Below are positions 35,946-48,784 of a stretch of DNA of 64,000 nucleotides, piece by piece. Source of the DNA: Volvox africanus (Eukaryota; Chlorophyta; Chlorophyceae; Chlamydomonadales; Volvocaceae); contig BSDZ01000028.1 of assembly GCA_030268105.1 (NCBI GenBank), forward strand, positions 1,078,001 through 1,142,000. The letters run 5' to 3'. The position numbers and the translations under genes were made by a program. A model generated the notes under the pieces. That model was not told the DNA's origin. It was given only the letters and a program-made list of their open reading frames with translations, and made no database searches. Every line of letters starts with the position of its first letter. Positions within the stretch are counted from its first letter, which is position 1.

Positions 35946-38900
35946 AATGTTTACATAGGGTTTCTTTCGAGTGCGTGCTTGAACGCTGTCCTCGGTCGGC
36001 CTCTGGAACCTTCTTAGCGGTGTGAACTTTACTGTCTCCCCTCCAATACGCCAAGTGCCAGCCGCTGGCGCCAATTTCGCGCCCGAGCGGTCATAATGCC
36101 TTATAATGCGGTAAAAAAGGAGTGATAGCGGTGGTGAGCTGATGAACGGCAGCGGAGATAAAAGGAGCGTAGCCGCTGTAGGAGTTAGTCTGCCATGGGT
36201 AATGTTTTCAAGCGTTCTATTTTTTGACTGTACGGGAAACCGGGACGCCGGCGGATGACGATGCACGGGTCACTCTTAGGTGATGCGGGGAGGAATGGTT
36301 TAGGGTATTATCTTCGTGGTTGGTTTTGGAGGTAATTATCGGTGTTCGAGCTCCTTGCTTTAAAAGGAGGCTTAATCTTTGGCGTCACAAAAGATCACAC
36401 CGGTCGCAGGGCTTCAGCAAAGAACGCAATTCCAGGAGCTGTTGCATTACAGTAGACATCAAAAATTACCACGTATTTTGTGTACCTGTGCGTGTTGGTG
36501 TGTATGTGTATGCGTGTGTACATGTCTACGTGTTTCAAGCTCGAAAAGGGCAAAATGGGGAGTATGAGAAACCAAAGACGTGCAGACACGTATTGTGTGT
36601 GTGCATGATAATGGGAGATAGACGGGGCAAACGCCCCCACCTCAGGGTGTTGGTCTGTGAGATGTAGAGTGTTGGTATTTGGCGTGCCAAAGTTCAGCTT
36701 CAGTGTGTGTCCTTTGCCTCACGTCCTTCTTTCCCTGCGTATCACAAATATGCCCTCCTGCTGGTGTTCCTTTTTTGTGCCTCGACCGACCGGCCACCAG
36801 GCCAAGACTGTGCGCTATCCACGAGAGAGCAGTAGCAGCATTTTTTAAGACTGGGAATATGGCGGCGGCTTTACTTCTTTGGCTATACCAGGAGCAGGCC
36901 GGTGTTATTGTTCAGAGTCCGCTCTCGAGTGTTAAACCGCTCGTGGCCATGCGGCACGAAGAGACGGTAGCGAATGTTGGGTGGTGGTGCTGCTCGCATC
37001 CGCTTGCTGGCCGTTGGCGCGTTATCGGGTCGTTACCATACACCGGGGCATGCATATGATGCTGCGTGAGGCCCCCTTTCCGTGCGTGTGTTGGTTACAG
37101 GTTGGGTATGACAAACAGAAAAAACGGAGAATGCGCTTGTTCGTGTACGGTAGCAGTGACAAAGTCCTTGTCGTCAGCTTTATGTTGGGTGTGTGGTCTG
37201 TAGTGAAATACCAATAAGCCACAATGGCTTTTCCGTCCTCTGAACCGAGAAAAGAAAAGCCACGCCGAGAAGAGCGAGTGCTTTGTTACTTCACATTTGC
37301 AAAAGGCGCATCATAATAGACGACGGTGTGCGGCGGCTTAGGTTCGGTCCACGTGTACCGGGATTCAGCAACATGATCAGGCTGGTTTCAGCGTGCTACA
37401 CTTTCGTGTGGCTCTGCGATCATCGCGGCAAGAAGCCAGCTAAAGACGCCATGCGTGTATATATGCATGTCATATATCGGCATGTCATTTTACACAATGT
37501 TTTTACAAGGGGATTTGGACTGCCCATGGTTTCTCACTTCGGTGTCCACTGGCAGACGCGGAAGGATACAGATTAATGCGGTGCCGTCGGCGCCGTGTGC
37601 CGATTTGGGTTGTGTATGCCCATGCACTGAAAGACGACAACACGGGACTGGTGAACGAATAACAATGCGCGATGTGCGGATTGAAATGGGGCACATGAGG
37701 GAGGGGTCGCTATTGCAGTATGTGCGGATTGCGCCTGCGGCTTGAGGCGGTGGTGGTCGTGGTGGCGGTGGCGGTAACGGCTGTCTCCCCTCTTTGCTGG
37801 ACAATGAGGAGGCGATGGGCCCCAGTCGTGCGCCGGGACATGCATCACACGGACCGGCCGACGGTTAAGACATGACGGACATAGGGACATAGCGCATCGG
37901 GAGCGGTAACAGGATTTTGCTGGAGGGAATGGCGGACGCCGGCATAATAGACCATGCGCTAGGTTCGGGGTGGTTATGATGGGGGTTGGGGTCCTTTCCA
38001 GGGTCGCCTCTGTTTGATGGTCTGGGATTGCGCCCATGTGTCCATACGAGGCGCGCCCACCCGTATGGCATTGGCAAAAAGGACGCATTGACCTGAATTT
38101 TTCTCGCGGCTGTACTTGTTTTCCAGCTACGCATGAATGACTAGACGCTATACGTTGTGCTGGCCCCAAGGCCTCGCATGCTACCAGTAAGCGGTTCCAT
38201 TGGGCACAAAGTTTTCGCGCCCATTGCTTGGTAGCTGGGCCTTGATGACAACGACACGGAAGATTGTTTGCTTTTCATGTCATTTGGTGGAGGCATTCTT
38301 GTCAGGCAATGTGCGACGTGTAAAAGCGCATCATGGGGTTGGCCAAATTTTCGTGGCCCCATTGCGCGAAGGGTCCTTCTTCTCCACGTACAATACAATT
38401 TAATTATAAGTACCGCACACCTTGGAGGTGCATGGGTGCATGAACGGAAACTAACACTTCAGCATGCATGGTTCTGCCTTTTTTCAACACCGGTGACAGT
38501 AACAGTCTTGTGTTGCCTTACCATGCAACTTAGGGTGTACGTACAAAGGTCTGCCTAGCCCTGGATAATGAATTGCTCCAATGCGTGCAATTTTACCTCG
38601 AGATTGCCCTTTGTTGAGTTTCAAAGAACACTGGATCTTATCTACGGTTATTGTTGGAGCCACATCCATCGACAATCCTGCTGTAAGGGCCGTATAATCC
38701 GGCCTTAAGGGCCAAGGGCAAACTTTTTAGGCAGGGAAGGAGGGCAGCAGCCTTCAGCTGAGGGATAGTAGAAGTCAGGAGGCAGGTCCTAGGCATATGA
38801 ACTGAGAGGACGCATGAACCCCCGGCCATGGGTCAGAGACCCCAGGCCTGGATGGATACCCCAAGTATGGCATGTTGCTTCTCAGCATGGATGCTTTACC

Positions 38901-40274
38901 ATCCGTTAAAGCATTTACCAGTGATACCAACTTGGGTCAAGCATTGCTTAAGAACGAAAAGTTGGGTTCGAAAGGAGACGCTGCAAACATGGGTGAGGAT
39001 GGATTCGCATTCTGCCCCGCAACACCTTCGAATGTCCGTTTCGGTTTCCACGTACGGTACCCTACCTATCTGTACCGGAATCTACAGGGGTGTAAAGGTG
39101 ATATATTCTAGGAGGGAAATTTAGTGGAGGTTTTTATGTACAATTCGTGTTATGCGTTTACCACCTGGTCATTATTTTGCTTGATTTCACGATCCAATGA
39201 GCCTCCTGCTTCGTCCGTGCCTTACTTTTTGAGTTCGTAACCACATCTCTCAAGGATGATAGATCTGCATGTCACAGTGTTAACTTTAGCAAGGTCAGGT
39301 TCGATCTTCAGAATGGCAAATGGCAACCAAGAGGTGTTCACATTCACTATCATATGTACGGCCCTGATATCAGCGATCGCAAATAATCCACTGCGCGGTA
39401 CTTGATTTGATTTCACAAACATCAGTTTCGCAAATGAGGTTGTATTCTGCGATACTAGATGCATATGAAAGGCTCGAATTTTCATAATTAACGGTTTGCT
39501 GATTGTCACGTTCCAGTACTCATAACCTAACTGCTCGCAAATGATCGTAGACCGACTTTGCACGGAAAAGCAGTGTCACTTTTCAATTTTCAGTTTTGTG
39601 TGCGAACCATGTATTAGACAGTACTCAACGGCAGTTCCATACGGTAGTCCCGGTCGAAGAATTGGATTCTCACACAAGCTGAGCCAAAAGTAAAACTAAA
39701 ATTGATTTAATGTAATTGTTATTATCTTATATTTTATGAAAAAATAGTATAACCGCAACCTGCTCAAGGCAGGGTTTTGGATAAACTTGTGCGAACGCTC
39801 CGACACTTGGGATTTTACAACATGATAGCCACTGGCCACATTCAACGTAGAATGGATATGGTATCTTATAGAATTTTTAACAGTAAAGTTATGTTAACCT
39901 CTTAAAATATCACTCCTTTTTAGCCGACGGGAACAAGGTAGGAATGCGACGAAGACCTGATGCTCAGATCTTGATATAAAAACTATAAGTTATAAAGATG
40001 AAGAGGTATGGGCTGCTTTATTTGATAAGCGGAAACTAAATTGCCGTGTCATGGAGTAGGATGCTTTCCGTACCGTCCTTATGTCTTGAGAAACTCGGTA
40101 TCGTCAACAATCTGCTTCTAATTGGACAATTCTGCTGACCTGTGACGTTATCTTTTCATTTTTATCTTAGCCATGCAAGCTCGAGCATCTATTACTGCCT
40201 GACGTCTCACACTAATTTCGGGGACCTATTTCCTTTCTTGGCTTTTTGGAGTACTATATAGGCACTTTTTCACC
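35946..40274. other. Gene-poor region, nothing recognised
   Basis: About 4.3 kb between the myosin stop and the next gene. Open frames are short and have no family motifs; 37490-38170 contains overlapping frames on both strands that look like composition effects. A GT-rich run lies at 36480-36535. From 39100 to 40270 the sequence becomes AT-rich. It presumably contains the 3' UTR of the myosin and the promoter of the AT-hook gene. Confidence 0.4.
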
Positions 40275-43200
40275 ATGCGTGAAACTAAAAGGCGTAAAAT
40301 GGGGTATTGGGAGCCGGTGCGTCTGAAAGCCTTAATGGCTCCAACGCCAGGTCTGCAATCAGTAAGCCTTATTGAGTGGCCTAATCCCTATCGCTTTAAA
40401 TTGTGCAGTTCAATGTGTGGTGGCGCGAGTACGTGGCACAACACGATAAGCGGCCAAAGGTCCACGAGATGAAGAAGTAAGTCGTTTCCTGGCGTAGTTC
40501 TGAATTTCATGTATCTGAAGATACTGCTTACATTCATCATATGATGTGGCTAGTGGAGAGCCTTCGTTCGTGTGCTTCCTGGGCTGTGCGCACACCTTTG
40601 TATATCTTCAGGATATTGACACGACTGTCCCTGCTTGAATTCGTTGCGGTCCAGATGGTATGAGGCTAACGCAGAGCGCGTATGGGGTGGAACCGGCCCG
40701 ACCTGGGACGAGACCAAGAAACATTCGAAAGGCATGCGGAGAATTGAGGACATTTCCGATTACTTTCGACAATATCGTCGTGGTCGACGGAAGAGAGCGG
40801 CTGGCTGCTCCATGGACGTAAGTTTTAGTGACCGCGTCGTCATCGCGGCCCTTGCAACGCTTGCACCAGTGAAAATAACGCTCTCATGTCGTTCTAACAT
40901 TCCTAGAAGTTCTAAAACTTCTTTTTTCGTATATGCTCTTTGCATGTTGATTTTTGCCCACCTATCCCGTCATGTCAACCAGAGTGATACAAGCGACAGC
41001 GATGCCGACGAAATTGCCGAACGAGCTTCCACACCCGATTCCGAGAAGCAACCACGGTCACAAGCCAAGGCGGCTCGCAAAGGGCAAACGGCCGTCGCAG
41101 TTGCCCGTGGCCGCGGCCGACCTAAGCAAGAAACCGCTGATTTTGCTGGTCCAGTTCCGTCCTCAGGTCGACCCAGCATCTCTGGAAGCTCGGCCCAGTT
41201 TCCCCATCAATCCCTGTCTCAGCAGCAACCCCCTTTTGGCACCTTAGCGCTTCCTCAGGTCGCCAATGGACACGCACACTCAGCGGTGACAGTCGGCATG
41301 CCGAGCGTGCCCCGGGAAGAAGAGGAGAACCTTTTGCATAAAGAAGAGCTTCTCCAAATGCATCACCACCACCACCGCCACCAGCAGCAGCAACAACAAC
41401 AACAACAACAAACCCAGCAACAACACTTGCTGCAGGAGCCGCAAGCAGTTTCCCAGCTCGTCCCTTCTTCGGTACAGTGCGGTGGTGGTGAGGGTCCGTA
41501 TCCATCAACCATTTCTGCATTGCAACAACAGCATGTCTCCAGCTCTTCCATGCATCTTGGTGTGCAACAGCTGCGTACCGCAAGTACGATGCATCTTCCA
41601 CCCGGCCCGCAACTCCGTACACCCAGCACGACGATGTTGCCGTCGGATCCCGCCCCACCACCGCCACCGCCGATGCTGTTGGCGCCGCCACCGCCGCAAC
41701 AGCAGCCTCAGGTGATGATGGGTCTGCTTCCTGCTTCTCGTGGCGTCGGGACTTACCCATCACAACCCCACGAGCAGCACGTACACCACCACCAACATCA
41801 CCACCAACATGCTCAGCATGATGACCCGGAGCACATGCGTCAGCATCAGCAACAACATTCGGACCCCCTACATCCCCACTACAACCCCTATCAGCGGGAT
41901 CTGCTCCAAGAGGAGTACGACGATGTCGCATCTCCCCCGGAGCCTCATCCCGCGCAGCCCCTTTACCCCAAAATATTCGGCATGCCAGTCCCGGGCTTGC
42001 CTTTTTTCGGCGGATGGCGATCCCGCTCTGGAACCATCCCGCAAAACCCGCCGCCTGGACACTCAAACCAACCGCCATATACAGGCCACCCAGTGGCGGC
42101 GGCGGCGGCGGCGCCGCCCCCACCCGCCCACCTCCAGCGCGCAATGACGACGCCAAGGACCTGGTCGCAGCCGGGGGCGGTGGCGGCGCCACCGCCGCCA
42201 CCGCGGCGGATGGGGTCCTGGGGAATGATGCGAATGCTCTCGATGCCGCGGGGCATACCATCGGCGGCGGTGGCGGCGGTGCCGCCGCCGCCCATGGGAC
42301 AGCAAATGCAGCCGCCGGCGGGTCAGCACCCCCAGCATCATCACCAGCAGCAGCGGTTGCCGCCAGCTCAGCCCCAACCAGCGGCACCGCGGCCGATGAC
42401 ATCACACACACCATTTGCGATGCGGGCTAGTACGGCAATTTTCAACGGTATTGCGCCATTTTTTCGAGGCTCGGCGTCGCCGCCGCCGCAACCATCATCG
42501 GTGCCATCCCAACCTGAGCCTTACCTTCACCCTTCCGCAGTGCTGCCGGCGGAGTCGTACACGACGAGCACTTCGCCGGCTGCGGCTGCGGCTGCGGCGC
42601 CATCTTACTCCCCCCCGCACTTGTACGTGAAGACCTCCCCGCCACAGCCGTACGTGCAGACGTCGCCGCCGCAAGAACATCTGCATGACCAGTCCATGTC
42701 CCCGCCAGACCAGAACCTGAATCTGGCACAACAGCCCCTGCTGCGGAAAGGCATGTACAGCCAGCTGCCGCCTTCGCAGCTGCCGCAGTCGGACCCGCCG
42801 TACATGGCTGTGACGCCGCAAGTCGTCGATGGACATTTGCACAATTCTCATGTGGTCCAACCGAAACTGCAAATAACCGCCCAACCCCCATTATCTTCCC
42901 AATTGGCATTGCAACCAGCTACACCACCGCCTGTGACGGCGCCGTCGTCGGTTCCGGCAACTGTCCTGGCGTTGCCGCTGCTGCCACCGCCGCCGCCGGC
43001 GGCGGCGGCTATGGCAGCGGTACCTTTGCAACCTCAGGAGCTGGTGCCATGTCCCCTGCTGGAGCCATTCCGTACACCTGAGCGGTTCGTCTCCCTGACG
43101 CGCGAATTAGAATTTCCCAGCGAACAAATATTCGGAAATGAGTTGCAGTTGGGAGTTGGAACGGGGGCCAATAATGGCGGGGCGGCGTTACAAGACGACC

Positions 43201-45888
43201 GCGCAATCGTTCCGGACGGTTTCCTGCCTCATGTCAACTTGACCCATGGGTCAGGCGCCGCCGCCGCTCCCGCCGCCGTCGCTGCAAATATTCCTCCCGA
43301 CGTGTCCATGATCATGGAGAATGCGGACCCTGAAGTGTTGTTGGATAACAACAGGCCGGCGGCAGCTGAAACTCAGGTCGGTTGTCAGGTAACGGTTATC
43401 GGTTTCAAGTTGTCCGCTGTCTAATAAAACGGATTGATATATCGAAGACTCGAACTCCAGCAACTTCCTTCAATAAGCTCTCTCTTCTCCCCGCGCTTAC
43501 ACATCGTTTCTGTTCGTTTTGCACGTTCAGGTGCCCTTAGATCGGCAGGCGGGCACCGGCACCCCCAACGGCGGCGGCAGCGGCAGCGGCAGCTTAATCG
43601 GCCGGCTGTTTACGCGGGGCTCCACCATGCAGCGCCTGAGGGATCTGTTCTGGTCCTGGGCGAACACGGAGTCGGATGTTCCAGGACAAGACGCGACGGT
43701 GGCCCCAGGCACTGACGCCAGTATCGTTGCGGCGGCGGGGTTGGCGCTGCCGCCGCCGTCACCCGTGCCCATGGCCTCTCCCGCCGCATTCTGGGCCAGG
43801 AGCAATTCCAACCTCCGTGGGTCAGTGGGTGGGTCTCCGCGGCAGGGCAGCTCCCCCGACACCGGACCGAACCCATTCCGGCAGCAGCTGCAACGTCTGG
43901 TGGGTGCACGAGTCCGGGTCAGTGTGGGTCAGTGTGGGTCAATGCCCTTAAAATCTGAAAAACCTGTGTAAAGTCGAAACTTTGTTCACATCGGTTGAAG
44001 TGGGTCAAACCTGAATTACTGGGTTGTTTTAAGAAATGACATTTTCTTTAAGTGGAATTTTTGAATCCCCCTGGGTTGTGGGGAAATAGTAAAACGCATT
44101 CGCGGGTATCTGACCCATGGGACACCGTCGTGCCGTTCGGCCGTACAGGGAAGCATGTCGAGTTCTTGGCTGCTGGGCAAGCGCAGCAGGGAGGCGAGCT
44201 CGATCAATACTCGGACCTCCACCCCAACCAGCCGTAAGCTGCAGAGAGGAACCAGCGGCGTCTTTCGCCCCCTGGTGGACATGATGTCATTCGGCCGCAG
44301 CTCCAGCAATCTCGGCCTTTGCAACAGCGGCGTCGCCACAGCCGACGCAGCCGTGGCGGCACCGACGGTGGAGCCGCGGCCGCCGCCGCCGCCGCCGCCG
44401 CCGCAGGACTTAGTGCTGGCGGACATTGCCAGTAGCGCTTCTGCTGCCGAGCGTGGCGCCTTGGCCACGGTGCGGACGCCGCCAGTTGCCGTCACCGATG
44501 GCTCTGTCGCCGCTACTGCCGCGGCGGCGCCAGAGCTCGGGCAGGTCATGTCGACGGACGTAGATGGGGGCCGGCTATTGCTGGACACGCTGGACAGTCA
44601 CACCTTGGCCGCGTTGGATGGAGAGGGTCAGGCCGCTGTGTTTCCAGAGCCACTGCCGTTACCTCCACCGCCTGCTGGTGATGAGAACGCTAATGCTGGT
44701 GACGTCAGCACTATTGGAGATGTGGCGAATTTGGCGCCGCCGCCAGCGGTGCAGACACAACTGCACCCCCCGACAATGGCGAGGATACCGGCGCCTATGG
44801 CGCCGCCGCCGCCTCCAACGTCGATGGATATGACGCCTCCAGCAGCGGTGGCTCTGGTGCCGCCTGCGGCGGTGCTGCCTCCGGCCTCATGCGCGCAGGT
44901 GCAGTTGATTCGGGGGCCTCTCTTGGGGAGGTCTTGGGGGGGGGGGGGGCGAAAGCAGGTTGGGAGAGACCGGGGGGGGGGGCACACAGCACCGTGTGGC
45001 TCCTGTGATGATGGTCCATGATTGTACCCTCCAGTCCTGCATTTATCGCACATCTATATGTGCGAAGGAAATACGTTATGTTACATGTTTAGTTATTATA
45101 TCATATGACAATATATCATACCACATCATATCCTATATTCATTTGGATAGTGATGATGATGATAATGACGATCATGACGATGACGATGTTTATAATAATA
45201 ATAATAATAATAATCAAGTATTAGTAATAACGGATGTTTTTTCAACGCGTCCGGGTTCATTTATTTTGGGGCGTGTAGCGGGTAAGTTGCTGAGTGCTAT
45301 CGAAAAGACATTCCGCCGTCTGCTGCTCTACTTCCCCCGTCCCCCCGCCCTTCCACTCCCCCTCTGATGACGGCGCAGGTCATCGGCAGCTCCAATACCG
45401 TGCTGCCGTTCCTAGCCACACGGGCGATGCCGCACCAACCGCAACCGCCGCTGCCACCGAACTCCTCTAACGCCCAAGGCGTCAGTGGGCCGCCCGTTAT
45501 TACCACCGGTGCTCGTCCAACAGCCGCTGTCGTCCGGCCGCCACCGACGTCTCAACAAGTACCTTACGGCAGCTACAACCATGGGCAACAGCCTCAGATT
45601 GTCCAGCAACAGCTACATATACCTCAGGAGGGCCCGATGGTGGCGCCGGGCACATCAACGGTATGGCAACAGCATTCGCAGGATTACATGCAATTGGGAT
45701 GCGGTGATTTCCATCACAACCATCATCAATTACCTCAACATAATCAGGTACTGCCGCACGATCCGAACAACCAGGGCCATGCCCCCAATCCCCAGGAAGA
45801 CGGTAACAGTAACGGTGGAATGCTGTTGCGGCTTAGCAACTCGGTTACGGAGTTGTTAAAGCAGGTTTGGGGACATCACGGCCGCTGA
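40275..45888 (+). CDS. AT-hook, Pro/Gln/His/Ala-rich nuclear-type protein of unknown family
   Basis: Exons 40275-40316, 40409-40476, 40655-40817, 40983-43388, 43531-43899, 44149-44898 and 45379-45888 join in phase to 1435 residues, ending TGA at 45886. Residues 1-90 form a compact aromatic/basic region: MRETKRRKMGYWEP, FNVWWREYVAQHDKRPKVHE, KKWYEANAERVWGG, DISDYFRQYRRGRRKR. An acidic serine patch (SDTSDSDADE) and an AT-hook core RGRGRPK near residue 135 follow. The remaining 1,300 residues are low complexity: a His run then a Gln run, Pro/Ala/His tracts, repeated KTSPPQPYVQTSPPQ, and Gly/Ser linkers. The basic clusters and AT-hook imply minor-groove DNA binding in the nucleus; a role as transcription or chromatin regulator is inference. 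The N-terminal domain matches no family I can name. Exon 3 could instead end at the in-phase GT 13 nt before 43388's donor. Confidence 0.75.
43240..43253. repeat. Perfect palindrome TGACCCATGGGTCA
   Basis: Perfect 14-bp palindrome inside exon 4 of the AT-hook gene (40983-43388), encoding LTHGS in frame. Confidence 0.9.
43817..44124. repeat. Cluster of GGGTCA half-sites and one near-palindrome
   Basis: GTGGGTCAGT-type half-sites occur at about 43818-43835, three in tandem at 43915-43943, one near 44003, and a near-complete palindrome TGACCCATGGGACA at 44111-44124. They straddle the end of one exon and the following intron of the AT-hook gene. Confidence 0.65.
44899..45378. other. AT-hook gene intron with homopolymer G and (ATA)n runs
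   Basis: Contains G-runs at about 44936-44948 and 44972-44981, GATGATGA-type repeats at 45150-45186 and (ATA)n at 45191-45213. The G-runs may mark places of sequencing or assembly weakness. Confidence 0.6.
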
Positions 45889-48784
45889 AAGATTCGCTTT
45901 TGCGGTTGAGGTTGCGCACTTCTGCGATTGGGATGGTAAAGGAGGAATTAACTAAACCTGTTCATGTACCTTGAAAGATATCCCCTTACGGGGAGGAATC
46001 AGTTCAAAATTTGAAAATGGTTTACCTAAGTATTGCAGCAATCCTGACTAGGAATCACTCCGTATAAGTTTTATCAAGTTTTATCGTTAGAATATCATAT
46101 CATGTTTAACGCACGTCTCGTCTTCGACTGACGGCTGAGGTTCAAGTGTTCGAGAGACACCCTTAATGTGCAATAAGGGCTGTGGCTACTTTTATCGGTT
46201 AGCGGCTTGTACGGGAGAGCCGTCACATGGACTTCACTTTTCACCCCGTTGGGGCCGACTGGATTGCTGCTGTTGTTGATTGCTGCGGAGTGTTAGGGTA
46301 TAAGCCGATGGGCAGAGGGGTAGGTCATGCTGTCATGGGAGTGGGGTAAGGGAATCAAGGGTTAGGAGCTGACAACTGACAACGTTGTTGGGTTGAGGTG
46401 TGTGAACGGAGAACGCGCAAGGCAGGATGAGGAGCCGTGGCCAACGAATCAAATAAAGCATGTCACGATGCCGGATAGCGATTTGGCCGATGCGTCCCTG
46501 GCTGTGCCTGGCAAGTACGGTATCGTCCCTAGCTTTGCCTCGTGATAGCATTGGATTGCTTGGATGTATGTGTACGGAAGGGGGGAAGAGGAGAAGCTGG
46601 AAGGTTGGCAGCGAGAGGACACCTTATGTGGGGGCGTGGGTGGGGGTGGGGGCTGGGGGTAGAGAAGACGGAAATGTCCACAGGTGTCCGCCCCTTCGTC
46701 ATCATTCACCATTTTCCGGACACCATATTTGTCGTTGTCTGTACCTCTCGTACCACAGCGTCGGCCAGCGTGGGCTCTCGTTGTCCTCCTCTCCCCTCCC
46801 TCCTCCTATCCTAAACCCTAAACCCTATCCGCTCTGGATGTGAATTGGGTCGGAACAGTCCCGTCGCCTGCAGCGTCGTGTTCAGGTGCATGTTGGATTG
46901 CGTTTCTCGGCCCTACTTTGTGAGCAGTGGGTTTTTCAGAGAAGAATGGTTCAACCAGATCCTGTGTTGGATCAAGCGCGCTGCTGTAATCGCTGTTTTT
47001 GACTTTGGCAGAACCCCGACACTGACAACGCCATGACGCTGTACTGTACATCCTGGGATTGCGTCCCTTCTTGGTTCATGTCTTGCAATGTCCATGCGCC
47101 TCACGCTGCGTCGGGGACGCTGCGTCTTACATATAGGCCGTGTAGGGCCTGCCGGCCCGTATAACCCATTTTGGCTCCTATTACAGCTCAAATGGCGGTT
47201 ATGTGGGACCGGAGTGCCGGTGTGCGAGAGTTATGGTAGGCATCTGACGCTTTGCTGCCTTGCGGCTCCCAGTTCGTTGTGTCGCTTCGATCCATAGCTG
47301 GTTTCTGCTGTCTGGACGCGATGGGTCCACACTCTTCCGGTCCGGCAAAGAATCCATATTTTTCAACTGCCTTCAGCAAATGGATTCGCCGTGAAACTAC
47401 TTTTTTTCAGGGGTCTGGGCGATGCCTATGCTGGGGGTCTGGGTAGTTTGGCCAAACTACGGTTCCGTGCTGTGGTCCAACGGTATCGGCCTGATACGTC
47501 TGGGACCATGTACTTTGGGACTCCAAATAGGATTATTATTGTGTTATGTTCCAAGTGCTGCTTGCAGGCCAGGACAGGTTGTGATGCGGTCAGCGTGCGT
47601 GCTTGGGCTTTAACGTTATGATGAAAAGATGTTACTAGTCTTTTTCGGCGTTAAAGCTATGTCGTTAAACTTGCCTTGTAGACCCTTGGAGAAGAAGCCG
47701 ACAGCGTCGATATGCTTTTCCAAGTCGTTGTTCGCGGCAGCTGGGTCGCGCCTGCGGTGATTTGATGGTTGGTGCAATCCCGAAAAAGTCATTCTTTGTA
47801 CAAAGACCTTACAAGCGAGCTTTCTCGACAAAACTCGTAGCCTTCCATGCTCACCTCACCCTAGCTCACGCGCGATCCACTGACGTGTGGGATGGTCCGG
47901 GAGAGGTGGCAGGAGCCGGTCACTGACGCCGCAGCGCAGTGTGTCCAGTGTGCAATCAACAACGGCCGTGCTGTAGGGTTGCATCCGCAAGGGCTTCAAC
48001 AAGCATTTTCACAGCGGGCCTGGCATTTTCCATTGCAGCAGTTCGTAATTGGGATGGTCATGCAGTCTCCTCGAAGGCTGTGGGCATAGATCTCTCGCTG
48101 GGTCATGCGGGTGGTGTACTTATGGTATTCACAATACTTTTCAGGAAACGGTTTGTTTGTCTCCCCGTAACCCCCTGTCTTTCCCCATCTATCAGTATTT
48201 TCCAGTCGTACAGTCGGCAGCAGCGGGTGGGTGCTCACCTGTGCTCCGGTGACGATTACGGGGCAATCCCAACAACAGGTGGACAGAAACTGAGCCCGGC
48301 GAACCAGCCGTACAGTATTATATTATGCTTCCGCGGACCGACATAACGCGGACCTATCTATGTTGAGGTATAATGCGCTCCTACCGCATCACGATACGAC
48401 GGATTAATAACTGATGATATTGCGATGTGTGTCAAGCCCTTGTCTTTTTCGTTTGTATACGGTTGTTTTGGAATAAATTCATTGGTCACGATCATGGCAG
48501 AAATGCCCTGCCTGTCGAAAAAGTCTGGGCCAAACGCACCTGTTCGCAAATGTACTTGTAGAGGACAATTATAATCGCTTCATCTCTGACGCACTGCGAG
48601 GACATCATGCCACCTTGCACATAGTTAAAAAATTTGGCGATCGCGACATCTTCGCGCCAATTTATGTAAAAATAACGCTTGTGGCGAAGACAAACTCGTC
48701 TCATCTTCATTAAAGCATTTTGCTTATAATTAAATCATGTAATGATTTGCGCTGTGGCTAGGACTATGAGAAAATATCGTTAAG
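45889..48784. other. Intergenic region, nothing recognised
   Basis: About 2.9 kb between the AT-hook gene and the ATM-like gene. It holds short open frames only. A CCTAAACCCTAAACCCTA stretch at about 46811-46828 resembles plant-type telomere repeat units, but two to three units are too few to call an interstitial telomere. From 48360 to 48784 the sequence is AT-rich and probably contains the ATM promoter. Confidence 0.4.

Noticed and set aside
37490..38169. Overlapping minus-strand frames, Pro/His/Arg-rich
   Set aside because: Two overlapping frames of similar composition without motifs; likely base-composition effect.
41122..42414. 430-codon minus-strand open frame, Ala/Gly/Val/Arg-rich
   Set aside because: It is the mirror of the GC-rich, repeat-laden exon of the AT-hook gene. 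The plus strand has in-phase exons, an AT-hook and consistent splice sites; the minus frame has none of these.
46811..46828. Interstitial telomere
   Set aside because: Only two to three CCCTAAA units; mentioned as a motif but too short to call.
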